The notes under the pieces are model-generated. The model searched no databases. It saw only the letters and a program-made list of their open reading frames with translations, and was not told the DNA's origin. 64,000 nt of DNA from Terriglobales bacterium (GTDB lineage Bacteria; Acidobacteriota; Terriglobia; Terriglobales; Acidobacteriaceae). The stretch lies in the NCBI GenBank assembly GCA_025936825.1, contig JAICSO010000001.1, positions 620,001 to 684,000 on the forward strand, written 5' to 3'. The position numbers and the translations under genes were made by a program. Shown here piece after piece: positions 7,364-16,440 of the stretch (within the stretch, counting starts at the first letter, position 1; each line of letters opens with the position of its first letter).

Positions 7364-10219
7364 TTACCCCTTTCCTATCAACAAGAAAGGAGCCCAGTAA
7401 TAGGGGTGCGGAGAGCGCCCGCGCAGTTCAATCATGGCGGCCTGTATGGCGAGTGGCTTCGAAAGCCCCTGCTGCATTTTGGTGTAGAAGGAGACCATGA
7501 ACTCGCGGGTACTAAGATCATGGACGTCCCACAAACTCAATACCAGCGATTGAGCGCCGGCCCGCAGCAGTCCTCTCACTAACCCAATCTGCTCATCCCC
7601 TGGCCTGACGACATTTAACCCGGTGGCGCAGCCGCTCAGGACCACGAGGTCCGCGGTGAGTTTGAGGTGGTAGAGGTCGTACAGGCTCAAGTATGAGCCG
7701 CCTAGACGGATGGAGGAAAACATCGGGTTGTCCTGGCGGAAGTAGCCGTGCGTTGCAATATGAATCGTCCGGCTGCTGTCGCCGTTTTCACGCAGCGCTT
7801 GCTCGGTCGCTTGATCGCCGACGAATAGCTTTGCATCGGGAAGAATCGCGCTGAGCGCGTGGACCTCGTCCAGGATTGACGGTGCCTGTGCGTCGGCGAT
7901 GCCGAAAATCAGAGATGTACCCGAGGTTTTTTCCGGAATGCCGCGACAGATGGAGTAAATGCTCGCGCTCGGAGCGTAGGAAATTGCGTAGTTGTCGATC
8001 AGGTACGATTCACCGTCATACAGCGCATGCATCGGTACGTAATGCAGCAGCCCGTGAGGGACGAACACGAGATGCTTGGCCTGGAGAAGTTGACGCACGG
8101 GGGCCAGCAATTCGTCGTAGAGGCTCTTCAAGTGAGCCTGTGTCGATTCCAGCAGAGAGTCATGAAATGTGGTTACGTATTGCGGGTCGAGGCGGAACTT
8201 GGAAAGCTGGAACTGCAGCATCTGCAGAATTTTCTGGACGCGGGACTGCAGAGTGATGGGCACAATCTGCAAACCGTCGCGGGTGAGCACGCACGCAAGA
8301 ATGCGGTCTTGAACGCAGAAATATTCGACGAGAGCAGTCTCAGCCGCAAGCGTGGCCCGAATTTCTTTGAGAGGCGCGTGCGTTGGCGACTGCAGGCCGG
8401 CCTGATTCACTTCGGCCACCGTGGCTTCCTGCAAAGCACGTAACAAAGCGGTCTCACGCGTGCGCGCTTGCTTTTCGAGGGTCTCGATGCGCGCGCGTGA
8501 ATTCTCTTCCGGCCGTAGTTGTTCCCGCTCGATCAAGTTGTAGTACCAGTTGAGTTCCTCACGCAGGGTGCGAATGGACCGGACCAGATCGCTTTGTCCG
8601 TCGTCATTCTCAACAACCGAAACTGGCTGGGTGAGAAGGTCCATCAAGCTGCGCGATTTTGCCTGCTCGATGTAGTTGAAAGCTTCCTCCAGGCCGTCCG
8701 AACGTTGCAAGCACAGATCGACGAGGTGCTCGTACAATTCCAACTTGTTGTCGAAGAAGGCAATCTTCAGTTCCTCGCCGCGAAGGCTGCCGCGGAGAGC
8801 TTCGAGTGCACCACGCGCGCCGGAGTAAGCGTCATACGCGGCTTCGTCGTTCTTCTCCGCTCGCGCAATCTCGCCGAGAAGAAACTGTGCCTGGTACAGC
8901 AGCATGGGAGATTCCATGCGCGTGAGTTCCTGCAGCGCGGATTCACAGTGCTGTCGCGCCGTGGAGGTATCATTCAGGCGCAAAGCGATGCGGGCCAGCA
9001 GCAGTTCCGCCAATAGCGCTTTGCGCGGCATGTTGGAATTCGCGAAGAATTCTTGTGCGGCAGCGCATAGACGGCGTGCCTCAAACATCCGGCCTTCGTT
9101 AAAGAGGACGAGCGCCTCGTATAGATCGATCAGGGACGGCCAGACTAGATTGTTGTCCCGCGCGAACATCTCCCTGGATTTCCGAAACAGTTGCAGCCCC
9201 TCGAACGCCTGCCCTTGGCGGCTGACGCCAATCGCGGCGAAGGCAAGGGCTTTGGCAGCTTCATATCCGAATCCGAGCCGCTCGAAGCCCTGATTCGCAG
9301 CGTGTGCTAGCTCCACGGCTTCCGCGCTTAGATTGATCTCAAGATAAATTTCAGCGAGGTCGAGATCGCATAGTGCCAGTTGGTATGCATCCCCGGCGCG
9401 CTTGGCGCCAGACGCCGCTTCCCGCAGCATCTGGATAGACCTGCCGTACTCACCACGCAGGAAATAGAGATAGGCGATGTTGTAATCGGCGTACGCCACC
9501 AGGATAGGCATGCCTTTTTCCAGGCAGTGCTGCCGCGCCTTCTGATGAAGTTCCAGCGCCTTGGTAAAATTGTTGAGGCTGATGTAGCACAGCGAAAGAT
9601 TGCTAAGAACTGCCGCGAGTCCTTCGGCATCATCGTGACCAAGCAATTCGTCATACGCCTTCTGATAATGCTGCAGGGAATCTTCGAAACGGTCCTGCCG
9701 CTGATAGATGTTCCCGATATTGATTTCAAGGCGAGCCAACCGCCACGCGTTGCCCTGCTCGGAGAAGATCAAGCCAGCCCGGCTTGCAGCCATGAGGGCC
9801 TCATCGTAACGGCCGAGAAGCAGCAGCGGTTGAATGGACCCGCTGAGAGTGCGCGCCAGCTCTTCTTTGTCTCCGATTTCTTCGAACAAAGAGATGGCAC
9901 GCGAGTGCATTTCGACGGCTTCTGAATGCTTGTCCTGGGCGTAGAGAGCGTTGGCCTTGGCACGCAGGCTCTTGGCGAGTGCCAGCTTGTTCTTTGTGGT
10001 TTCCGCAACCATGATGGCAAGATCCGCCAAATGCTGTGCCTGAGCGGTGCTCACGTGCACTTCCTGACGGACGCGATCGGTCAGAGCGGTTACGATCTCT
10101 TCCCAGTTGAGGTTTGGGTGCTGTCCGACCAATGCACGACACGCAGAGTCATCCGCAGCCGCCAACAGGCGCTGAATCATGGCATCGGATTCGGTCTGCG
10201 GCGCCGCTTTTGCGCTCAT
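7364..10219 (-). CDS. TPR-CHAT caspase-like protease
   Basis: CHAT domains are caspase/separase-fold cysteine peptidases. From ATG 10219 the protein is 951 aa. The frame is open to 10348 but would overlap the sigma gene. Residues 60 to about 540 are a long run of TPR units (for example ARLEINIGNIYQRQDRFEDS), followed by a helical, probably coiled-coil segment. The C-terminal 300 residues are CHAT: LVFVPHGLLHYVPMHALY, then the catalytic His824 in IHIATHGYF and Cys864 in LSGCATG. The dyad is intact, so it is likely an active protease whose TPRs sense or position a partner. Its ATG comes one base after the sigma factor's stop (TGAAATG), so the two are translationally coupled. Substrate and trigger are unknown. 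The adjacent HC2-like protein and the sigma factor are the obvious candidates. Confidence 0.93.
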   Translation of the reverse strand: MSAKAAPQTESDAMIQRLLAAADDSACRALVGQHPNLNWEEIVTALTDRVRQEVHVSTAQAQHLADLAIMVAETTKNKLALAKSLRAKANALYAQDKHSEAVEMHSRAISLFEEIGDKEELARTLSGSIQPLLLLGRYDEALMAASRAGLIFSEQGNAWRLARLEINIGNIYQRQDRFEDSLQHYQKAYDELLGHDDAEGLAAVLSNLSLCYISLNNFTKALELHQKARQHCLEKGMPILVAYADYNIAYLYFLRGEYGRSIQMLREAASGAKRAGDAYQLALCDLDLAEIYLEINLSAEAVELAHAANQGFERLGFGYEAAKALAFAAIGVSRQGQAFEGLQLFRKSREMFARDNNLVWPSLIDLYEALVLFNEGRMFEARRLCAAAQEFFANSNMPRKALLAELLLARIALRLNDTSTARQHCESALQELTRMESPMLLYQAQFLLGEIARAEKNDEAAYDAYSGARGALEALRGSLRGEELKIAFFDNKLELYEHLVDLCLQRSDGLEEAFNYIEQAKSRSLMDLLTQPVSVVENDDGQSDLVRSIRTLREELNWYYNLIEREQLRPEENSRARIETLEKQARTRETALLRALQEATVAEVNQAGLQSPTHAPLKEIRATLAAETALVEYFCVQDRILACVLTRDGLQIVPITLQSRVQKILQMLQFQLSKFRLDPQYVTTFHDSLLESTQAHLKSLYDELLAPVRQLLQAKHLVFVPHGLLHYVPMHALYDGESYLIDNYAISYAPSASIYSICRGIPEKTSGTSLIFGIADAQAPSILDEVHALSAILPDAKLFVGDQATEQALRENGDSSRTIHIATHGYFRQDNPMFSSIRLGGSYLSLYDLYHLKLTADLVVLSGCATGLNVVRPGDEQIGLVRGLLRAGAQSLVLSLWDVHDLSTREFMVSFYTKMQQGLSKPLAIQAAMIELRGRSPHPYYWAPFLLIGKG

Positions 10220-10220
10220 T

Positions 10221-10814
10221 TCAGAATCCCATCTTTTCCAAGTATTTCTTGAGTTTCTCGAGACAGCGTCCCCGAATGAAGCCGATCGAACCGGTCGCCA
10301 GGTCGAGTTCGCGCGCGATTTCCTGATATGGACGTGGCGGATTTTCAAAGAACAGCATGCGTACCATGCGTTCGCAACGCGGACTCAATTCGGTGAGCGC
10401 GTCCCGCACCATCTGCTCCTTCTCCAGTTCGCAAAGTATGTGGTCCGGAAGTGGTGCGTTCTCCACGTCTGCCGCGATGCCTTCGGCATCAGCTTCTGGC
10501 GCGGCGAGATGTTTCTGTGATTTCCTGCGGTAGTGCAGGCATTTGTGGTAGCAAGCCTGCATCAGCCACTTCGGGAGGGCACGCGGCTCCCGCAAGCGGG
10601 GCAAGTCCGAGAGCAGGTCGAGGCATACAGCTTGAAAGATGTCCGCCGCCTCATCCTGCATTCCCATCTTCACGGGAATGGAATAGATAAGGTTCTTGTA
10701 TTTATCGATGAGCGCAGACCACGCCTGCTCGTTGCCCTTGAGACACTCCGAGACGAGGCGCTCGTCAGGCCACGACGCCGCGCCTTCGCGCGCTAATTTA
10801 GTTCCGGCAGTCAC
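10221..10814 (-). CDS. ECF-type RNA polymerase sigma factor
   Basis: The 197-aa protein has the two-domain layout of group 4 (ECF) sigma factors. Region 2 spans about 20-95 (WSALIDKYKNLIYSIPVKM, then AADIFQAVCLDLL). A short linker contains PLPDHILCELEKEQ. Region 4 is the helix-turn-helix YQEIARELDLATGSIGFIRG at about 165-185. It would direct core RNA polymerase to its own promoter set. The start codon overlaps the binding-protein gene's stop by 4 bp (ATGA), and its own stop is followed one base later by the TPR-CHAT start, so it sits physically inside the transporter-protease operon. No membrane anti-sigma factor is adjacent. The only anti-sigma candidate is the HC2-like protein two genes downstream. 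Confidence 0.94.
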   Translation of the reverse strand: MTAGTKLAREGAASWPDERLVSECLKGNEQAWSALIDKYKNLIYSIPVKMGMQDEAADIFQAVCLDLLSDLPRLREPRALPKWLMQACYHKCLHYRRKSQKHLAAPEADAEGIAADVENAPLPDHILCELEKEQMVRDALTELSPRCERMVRMLFFENPPRPYQEIARELDLATGSIGFIRGRCLEKLKKYLEKMGF

Positions 10815-12592
10815 CGGATACCAGCTCGTTCTACTCCTCGGGTAGCAGCACGGAGATAAAGCTGGTCGGCATTCCAGAGCGTGTAATGGTCGAGCACCGC
10901 GGGATGGAAGTTTCCAATTTGCGATTTGGCTCCCACCAGGACATCAGGAGTCGCCAGAAAAATGAACGGTACATTCTCCGCGATGATCTGCTGCACGCGA
11001 TCGTAAAGCTGCTTTCGCTTCGCGTAGTTCAGCGTGATCATCTGCTGCTGCATCAGCGTGTCGATCTCACGCTCCCATGAGGTCGCGGGCTGAGCTTCGT
11101 TCAAATGCCAGATGTGGGTTGCGCCGTTCGACATCCACACATTCATCTCAGGATTGGGATCCGGATCGCCGCCGCCCAGCCCCATGATGGCGGCCTCATA
11201 ATCGAAGCTTTGGAATACGCGATCGAGCATGGCGCGGAAATCCAGAGGAACTACGTGTACCTGCATTCCGAGGTGCGAAAGATCGTCCTGAATCAGCGTG
11301 GCCATCTTTATTCGCTGTGTATTCGAGGAACTGGTAACAATCGTGAACTCAACCGGCTTGCCGGAAGGATCGAGCAACTGCCCGGAGCCGTTCCAGGAAA
11401 ACCCTGCTGACTTGAGCAATTGTCGTGCAGCATCAAGTGAGCGCTGCGGATGAGGGATGGACTGATTCATCCACAGCTTGTCGCCCGGGCCAACGTTGCC
11501 CCACAGCGCGGTTCCTCTGGTTCCATAGACCAGGCGAACGATGGAATCGCGGTCGATTGCTGCCGAAGCGGCCTGGCGAAACTTGAGATCGCGAAACCAC
11601 GCCTGTTTGCGCGCAATTTCGCCCATCTTTCCGGCATTGACGTCATTCAGGTTGAATACGAGGAAGTTGTATTCCAGGCTAGGTCCGAGATCGGCAAGTT
11701 GCCATCCGCTACGGGATTGTTCTTTTGTCAGCAGCGAATAATTTTCAGAACTGAGGCGGCTGACCATGTCAGTCTCGCCGGCCTCGAAGCGCATGACCTG
11801 CTGGTCCTCGCCGCCGACAAACAGAAAGACGAGTTCATCGAGATACGGCAGGCGCTGGTTGTTGCGATCCGCCTTCCAATAGTAAGGATTACGCTCCAGC
11901 ACGATGCGCTGTCCCGTTACGTACTGCTTAAGGCGGAACGGCCCCAGTCCTGCGATTTCGGCAGGTGCCGAATTCAGCGACCATGCCTGGGCGAAATGGC
12001 CCTCGTGATATGACTTCTCCAGCAGGTGCTTGGGCAACATCGCGAGGCCGTCAAACAATCTTTCTGCCGCGGCATAAGGACGAGGCAATGTGAAGCGAAC
12101 TGTGTACTGGTCCAGCTTGGTTACGACCAGCGGTTTTCCGTCCATCACCAGCAGGTCACGTTGCGGCGAACCTATGGCTTCGTCCAGATACAGGTTGAAC
12201 GAGAACACCACGTCATCGGCATCGAACGGCTGTCCATCAGAGAAGCGAATGCCTTTGCGGAGTTTGAGGGTGAAGCTGCGCCCGTCGGGCGAGGTCTTCC
12301 ACGATTCCGCCAGGGCAGGCTCTGTCTTCTGAGACATTCGATTGATGCTAATCAGGTCGGCATGGCAGCGGCCGATCACTTCGCGCGAAACGGCGTCGGT
12401 TGCGGTGACTGGATTCAGCGTTTTCGGCTCGGCACGCTGGCCGATAACCAGACGCCCGCCGTATTGTCCAACATCTCCATCCTGACGCTGAAGGTCTTCC
12501 GAAGAATTGATTGCTGCGGGTGCAGGAGCGGCAGCCCAACCCGAGGCTGCAAGCAGGCACACAACGACTGTGAGGCGAGCTATGGATCTCAT
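10811..12592 (-). CDS. Extracellular solute-binding protein, family 5 (peptide-type ABC importer)
   Basis: Captures substrate outside the cytoplasmic membrane for the downstream-encoded permeases. Starting at ATG 12592 gives 593 aa with a signal peptide (MRSIARLTVVVCLLAASGWA) and Ala-Pro-rich cleavage region. The open frame extends to 12796 without family support. Family-5 features include AEPKTLNPVTATDAVSREVI near 60-80, the segment LAESWKTSPDGRSFTLKLRK and DGQPFDADDVVFSFNLYLD. The length suits oligopeptide or dipeptide binding proteins, though the family also takes nickel, heme precursors and sugars, so the ligand is not certain. It is 22 bp downstream of the OppC-like gene and overlaps the sigma-factor start by 4 bp. 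Confidence 0.92.
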   Translation of the reverse strand: MRSIARLTVVVCLLAASGWAAAPAPAAINSSEDLQRQDGDVGQYGGRLVIGQRAEPKTLNPVTATDAVSREVIGRCHADLISINRMSQKTEPALAESWKTSPDGRSFTLKLRKGIRFSDGQPFDADDVVFSFNLYLDEAIGSPQRDLLVMDGKPLVVTKLDQYTVRFTLPRPYAAAERLFDGLAMLPKHLLEKSYHEGHFAQAWSLNSAPAEIAGLGPFRLKQYVTGQRIVLERNPYYWKADRNNQRLPYLDELVFLFVGGEDQQVMRFEAGETDMVSRLSSENYSLLTKEQSRSGWQLADLGPSLEYNFLVFNLNDVNAGKMGEIARKQAWFRDLKFRQAASAAIDRDSIVRLVYGTRGTALWGNVGPGDKLWMNQSIPHPQRSLDAARQLLKSAGFSWNGSGQLLDPSGKPVEFTIVTSSSNTQRIKMATLIQDDLSHLGMQVHVVPLDFRAMLDRVFQSFDYEAAIMGLGGGDPDPNPEMNVWMSNGATHIWHLNEAQPATSWEREIDTLMQQQMITLNYAKRKQLYDRVQQIIAENVPFIFLATPDVLVGAKSQIGNFHPAVLDHYTLWNADQLYLRAATRGVERAGIR

Positions 12593-12614
12593 AAAAGGCC
12601 CTTCCCCACAGAAC

Positions 12615-13634
12615 TCAGTTGATTGAGTGAGATTGTATCCAGTGATGCAGTACGTCGGCCAGCAACCAATACATAACGGAAGTAATGACGAGCGCGGCTG
12701 CAGGGGCAAGCAACCAGAAGTACGACACAAGTACGTTGTACTGTTGTAATGCGCTGAGCATGTTTCCCCAGCTGGGCACGGGCTCACTGACGCCAAGTCC
12801 GAAGAACGACAGCGTGGCTTCGGCGGCCACGTACTGGGGGATGAGCAGGGCTGCCTGGGTCAGCAGGATAGCGAAGGTTTCGGGCAGGATATGCCGACGC
12901 AGAAGGTAGAAATTTGACCCACCGAAGCCACGCGCCGCCAGAACATAGTTACGATTTCGCGCACTCAGCACGATCCCGCGAATCAGCCGAGCCGGGCGCG
13001 CCCACCCGATGATGCCAATCACGATGATAAGAAGCAGAAATGTTCCTGCGGCGCTGACGTGAAGCGGCAGGAATGCGCGCGCACCTACGAGGAAATAGAA
13101 CCAGGGAAGGCAAAGAAAGAGTTCTCCCAACGCCATCAGGAATTCGTCGGCCCATTTTCCGAAATACCCGGCGACTGTACCGACGACAGTCGCCGCCGCC
13201 AATGTGATGAAAGTTGCGAGCAGTCCCACAGCTAATGAGATTTGCCCGCCGTAAAGCAGGCGTGAGAACTCGTCCCGTCCAAAGGAATCAGCACCCGCGA
13301 TCAGGATTCGCCCAGGTTCATCAACACCGAACAAGTGCAGGTTTGATGGGAAAATCCACAGAATTTTGTGCGCTTCCCCTCTCGTGAAGAAGTGAATTGG
13401 ATATCGCGTGCTGGTATCTTCACGGTAGCCGTCGGGGTCCGGTATCCATCGATACACAAACGGCAAATGCCATCCCGAAGCGTCGCGGAGATGCACGTGA
13501 GTCGGCGGCGCATACGACAAGTCGCGATTCTGTGACGCCGCGTCGTAAGGTGCGATGAATCCGGCAGCGAGGATCGCGAGATGCAGGGCAGCGAGCAGTG
13601 CCGAGAGCACGACGATCCACGCCTTAGGTCGCAT
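12615..13634 (-). CDS. ABC transporter permease, OppC/DppC-like
   Basis: One of the two membrane subunits of the peptide-type importer. The 339-aa protein has an N-terminal membrane helix (VVLSALLAALHLAILAAGFI), a long periplasmic stretch, then about five more helices. The permease EAA-type loop is visible as YVLAARGFGGSNFYLLRRHILPE at about 225-247; it contacts the ATPase. The N-terminal periplasmic insertion (residues 35-120, with GYREDTSTRYPIHFF) is longer than in E. coli OppC. The start overlaps the OppB-like gene's end by 11 bp, which argues for one transcript and matched expression of the two permeases. Confidence 0.94.
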   Translation of the reverse strand: MRPKAWIVVLSALLAALHLAILAAGFIAPYDAASQNRDLSYAPPTHVHLRDASGWHLPFVYRWIPDPDGYREDTSTRYPIHFFTRGEAHKILWIFPSNLHLFGVDEPGRILIAGADSFGRDEFSRLLYGGQISLAVGLLATFITLAAATVVGTVAGYFGKWADEFLMALGELFLCLPWFYFLVGARAFLPLHVSAAGTFLLLIIVIGIIGWARPARLIRGIVLSARNRNYVLAARGFGGSNFYLLRRHILPETFAILLTQAALLIPQYVAAEATLSFFGLGVSEPVPSWGNMLSALQQYNVLVSYFWLLAPAAALVITSVMYWLLADVLHHWIQSHSIN

Positions 13635-14601
13635 TAGATTCTCCAGCGCGGATTCGGGGATCCGAGGCCAATAGCATCAGATCGGCGATCAGATTGCCCG
13701 CAATCATGAAAACCGCAGAGAGCAGGACCGCGCCAATTACGACATAGAGGTCACGCGACATGGTTGCATCCAGGATGAGCGGGCCCAGCCCAGGCCATCC
13801 GGTGACAACCTCAACCACTAGTGATCCGCCGAGCAACGCGGCAATCGAAAATCCAAAAAGTGAAATCGCCGGATTGGCGGCGACGGGCAAGACATGACGG
13901 AATAGCAGTCGGACGCGCCCAATCCCAAGGCCGCGTGCCGCCTGAATATAAGGTGTATCGAGGACTTCGATAACGCTCGCGCGAACGTGTCTCTCGATGA
14001 TCGCTACTCCTCCGAGCACCAGAATTGAAACTGGCAGCAACATGTGAACAGCAATATCGCGGATTTTCTCCCACAGCGAGAGATCTTCGAATCCTAACGA
14101 CATCATTCCTCCCACGGGAACAACGCGCCAACGAACCACAAGCGCAAGTAGTCCCACAGCAAGGACGATCTCCGGCACGGAAAGCAGGAAACAACTCACT
14201 GGAGTAGCAACTTTGTCGGCGAACTTGCCCCGCGCGCTGGCCGTCAACAGCCCGAGCGGCACGCCGATCAGCCAGGTCAGGAACGTTGCTGTCAACGTGA
14301 GCAGGAGCGTGTTTTTGGCGCGTGTCCATAAGAGCGGCGCGACCGGGGCGTTATAGGCAACGGAGTAACCGAAATCTCCACGGATGGCCGAGACGAGCCA
14401 GCGCGAGTAACGAACCGCAAGGGGACGATTCATCCCGTACTGCGATCGCAACGTAGCGATCGTCTCCGGAGAAATCTGCGGGTTCAGGCGCATCTCGTCG
14501 AAGAAGCTGCCGGGCGCCATCTCCGTGAACAAGAAACACAACAGCGAGACTCCTAACAGAAGGAGTATGGATCGGAGCAGTCGCTGGAGAACGTAGGTCA
14601 T
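13624..14601 (-). CDS. ABC transporter permease, OppB/DppB-like
   Basis: Second membrane subunit of the importer, 325 aa. The N-terminus MTYVLQRLLRSILLLLGVSL and the following short periplasmic segment (FFDEMRLNPQISPETIATLR) are characteristic of the OppB family. The EAA-type loop is YIQAARGLGIGRVRLLFRHV at about 217-236. About six membrane helices can be drawn. ATG 14601 overlaps the end of the upstream ATPase gene by 4 bp (ATGA), and its own end overlaps the OppC-like gene by 11 bp. Confidence 0.94.
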   Translation of the reverse strand: MTYVLQRLLRSILLLLGVSLLCFLFTEMAPGSFFDEMRLNPQISPETIATLRSQYGMNRPLAVRYSRWLVSAIRGDFGYSVAYNAPVAPLLWTRAKNTLLLTLTATFLTWLIGVPLGLLTASARGKFADKVATPVSCFLLSVPEIVLAVGLLALVVRWRVVPVGGMMSLGFEDLSLWEKIRDIAVHMLLPVSILVLGGVAIIERHVRASVIEVLDTPYIQAARGLGIGRVRLLFRHVLPVAANPAISLFGFSIAALLGGSLVVEVVTGWPGLGPLILDATMSRDLYVVIGAVLLSAVFMIAGNLIADLMLLASDPRIRAGESNAT

Positions 14602-15443
14602 GAGGACGGCTGTGTGGCGGAGATTGAGCGAAGGCCCTGCGCCGCAGAGATGAGAGCCCGGGTTTGCGCGTGCACAGGACTTGCAAGAACCTCTTGGGCG
14701 ATTCCTTGTTCCACAATTTCCCCGTTGCTCATGACGGCAATAAAGTCGGCCATGCGCGACACCAGTGTCAGGTCGTGCGCAATCAGCAAATATGTGAGCG
14801 TGTGCGCCGCCTGCAGTTCAAGCAGCAGATTCCCGATCTGCGCCTGGGTTGAAAGATCAAGTCCCGTAAAAGCTTCGTCGAGGATCAACAACTTGGGTTT
14901 CAGCGCCAACGCGCGTGCAATCGCGATTCGTTGTTTTTGCCCGCCGCTGAACTCGCTGACTCCTCGGTCCATCCATTCAGGCTGGAGCGCAACTTCCTTC
15001 ATCAACTCCGCAACTCTGGTTCGCCGCTCCTCGCTCGATCCGCGATGTTGTAGAAGGAGAGGTTCTTCAATGGTCTGGACTGCGGAAAAACGCGCGTTCA
15101 TCGATGTCGAGGGGTCCTGAAATACAAGCTGCACGTCTGGCCGCAGCGACATCAATTCCTTCCCACTCGCTTGTGCAACCTGTCGATCCTTGATCCAGAT
15201 TTCTCCTGAATCAGGTTTCTCGATCCGGGCTACGCATCTGGCTACGGTGGATTTCCCTGAACCCGAACTCCCGACAATCGCCAATGTTTTGCCATGCGGA
15301 ATTTCGAATGAGACCTTGCTAGCAGCTAGAAGTGGAACGCGTCTGCGGAATGCGCCACGACGTGCCCAATACTTCTTTTCGAGCGCTCGGACTCGCAGGA
15401 GAGGGCCGTGAATTTTCTCGGGGGAACCCGTGTCAATTGGCAT
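14598..15443 (-). CDS. ABC transporter ATPase, OppF/DppF-like
   Basis: Cytoplasmic ATPase that powers the importer. The 281-aa protein has Walker A GSSGSGKST near 58-66, the ABC signature SGGQKQR near 165, Walker B LLILDEAFTGLD and the switch His in IAHDLTLV. The D-loop region reads DEAFTGLD where most family members have DEPTSALD, a mild deviation. It lacks the C-terminal extension carried by its partner ATPase. The start overlaps the OppD-like gene by 11 bp and the end overlaps the OppB-like gene by 4 bp. Confidence 0.94.
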   Translation of the reverse strand: MPIDTGSPEKIHGPLLRVRALEKKYWARRGAFRRRVPLLAASKVSFEIPHGKTLAIVGSSGSGKSTVARCVARIEKPDSGEIWIKDRQVAQASGKELMSLRPDVQLVFQDPSTSMNARFSAVQTIEEPLLLQHRGSSEERRTRVAELMKEVALQPEWMDRGVSEFSGGQKQRIAIARALALKPKLLILDEAFTGLDLSTQAQIGNLLLELQAAHTLTYLLIAHDLTLVSRMADFIAVMSNGEIVEQGIAQEVLASPVHAQTRALISAAQGLRSISATQPSS

Positions 15444-16440
15444 GTTTGAAGCAACTCACACGGTGGGAGTGAGTGATGTTCGATTCTGTTGGATCCTGAG
15501 CTGAACATACTGACATACGTCCCGGACAGCGCGGCTCAAACCGACAGCCCGGCCCAGCCTTGGTTAAGTCGGGAGCATCGCCGGCGATTACCGGGAATTT
15601 GTCTGTCTTGCCCGCGCGATGTTCTGACTTCAACAACGTCACCAGAGCCTGGGTGTAGGGGTGGAGCGGATTCTGCATGATCTCTTGTGCGGTCCCCTCT
15701 TCCACGATGGAACCCGCGTACATCACGGCGATGCGGTCAGCAACTCCAATCAGAATCCCAGGATCATGCGCGATGAGAACGAGCGCGGTACCATGCCGTC
15801 GCACGACGCTCATTAGCACCGTAAGCATTTCCGTTTGTAACTGGGAATCCAGCTTGCTGGTAGGTTCGTCCGCGATCAGCAGTGCGGGGTTGCATGCAAT
15901 TGCCTGAGCGATTACCACCCTCTGTCTTTGTCCACCGCTGAGTTCGTGCGGATAAGCGGATGCAATTCGCTCGGGATCATCGAAACCAACTTCTTTCAAG
16001 AGTTCGAGCACTTGCGCGCTGCGCTGTCCCTTTTTCACGGGCAGGTGGGCCCGCAGAACTTCCGAAATCTGCGTTCCAATTGTCAACACAGGGTTCAGGC
16101 TAGTGGCGGGATCTTGCGGAATCATCGAGATTTTCGCGCCCCGAATCCTTCGGAGTTCCGACTCACGCATCCTGAGTACGTCTTGCGCTTCGAACTCTAC
16201 AGACCCTGCACTGTATTCCGCATGCGCCGGCAGCAATCTTAAAAGCGAGGCGGCCAGCGTACTCTTACCGGAACCCGACTCTCCCATGATTCCGAGGACC
16301 TCTCCTGGATGGACGCGGAGGTTTACGCCTTTGAGAGGCTGGACTGGCTTCTGTCGACTGGGAAGATAGCGAACCATGAGTCCGCGGATTTCCAAAATCA
16401 CCCGCGACTCAGCTGACGGCACCAATCCATTCCCAGGCAT
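15433..16440 (-). CDS. ABC transporter ATPase, OppD/DppD-like
   Basis: Second ATPase of the peptide-type importer and first gene of the run. From ATG 16440 it is 335 aa. A GTG at 16551 would add 37 hydrophobic residues that are not typical for a cytoplasmic ATPase, so I prefer the shorter form. Motifs: Walker A GESGSGKST, signature LSGGQRQR, Walker B LLIADEPTSKLD, His switch LIAHDPGIL. The C-terminal oligopeptide/dipeptide tail is present with the cysteine-containing motif CRFEPRCPGRMSVC. The region between this gene and the LuxR gene (16441-16692) is the likely place for the operon promoter, though I see no convincing -35/-10 pair. Confidence 0.93.
   Translation of the reverse strand: MPGNGLVPSAESRVILEIRGLMVRYLPSRQKPVQPLKGVNLRVHPGEVLGIMGESGSGKSTLAASLLRLLPAHAEYSAGSVEFEAQDVLRMRESELRRIRGAKISMIPQDPATSLNPVLTIGTQISEVLRAHLPVKKGQRSAQVLELLKEVGFDDPERIASAYPHELSGGQRQRVVIAQAIACNPALLIADEPTSKLDSQLQTEMLTVLMSVVRRHGTALVLIAHDPGILIGVADRIAVMYAGSIVEEGTAQEIMQNPLHPYTQALVTLLKSEHRAGKTDKFPVIAGDAPDLTKAGPGCRFEPRCPGRMSVCSAQDPTESNITHSHRVSCFKHAN

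Noticed and set aside
7364-10219. Type III-E CRISPR (Craspase) locus suggested by TPR-CHAT
   Set aside because: No Cas7-11/gRAMP gene, Cas1/Cas2, Csx30/Csx31 or repeat array is visible in 64 kb. Only the protease architecture is shared.
12593-12796. Extended N-terminus of the solute-binding protein
   Set aside because: It would overlap the upstream permease gene by over 180 bp and place the signal peptide internally.
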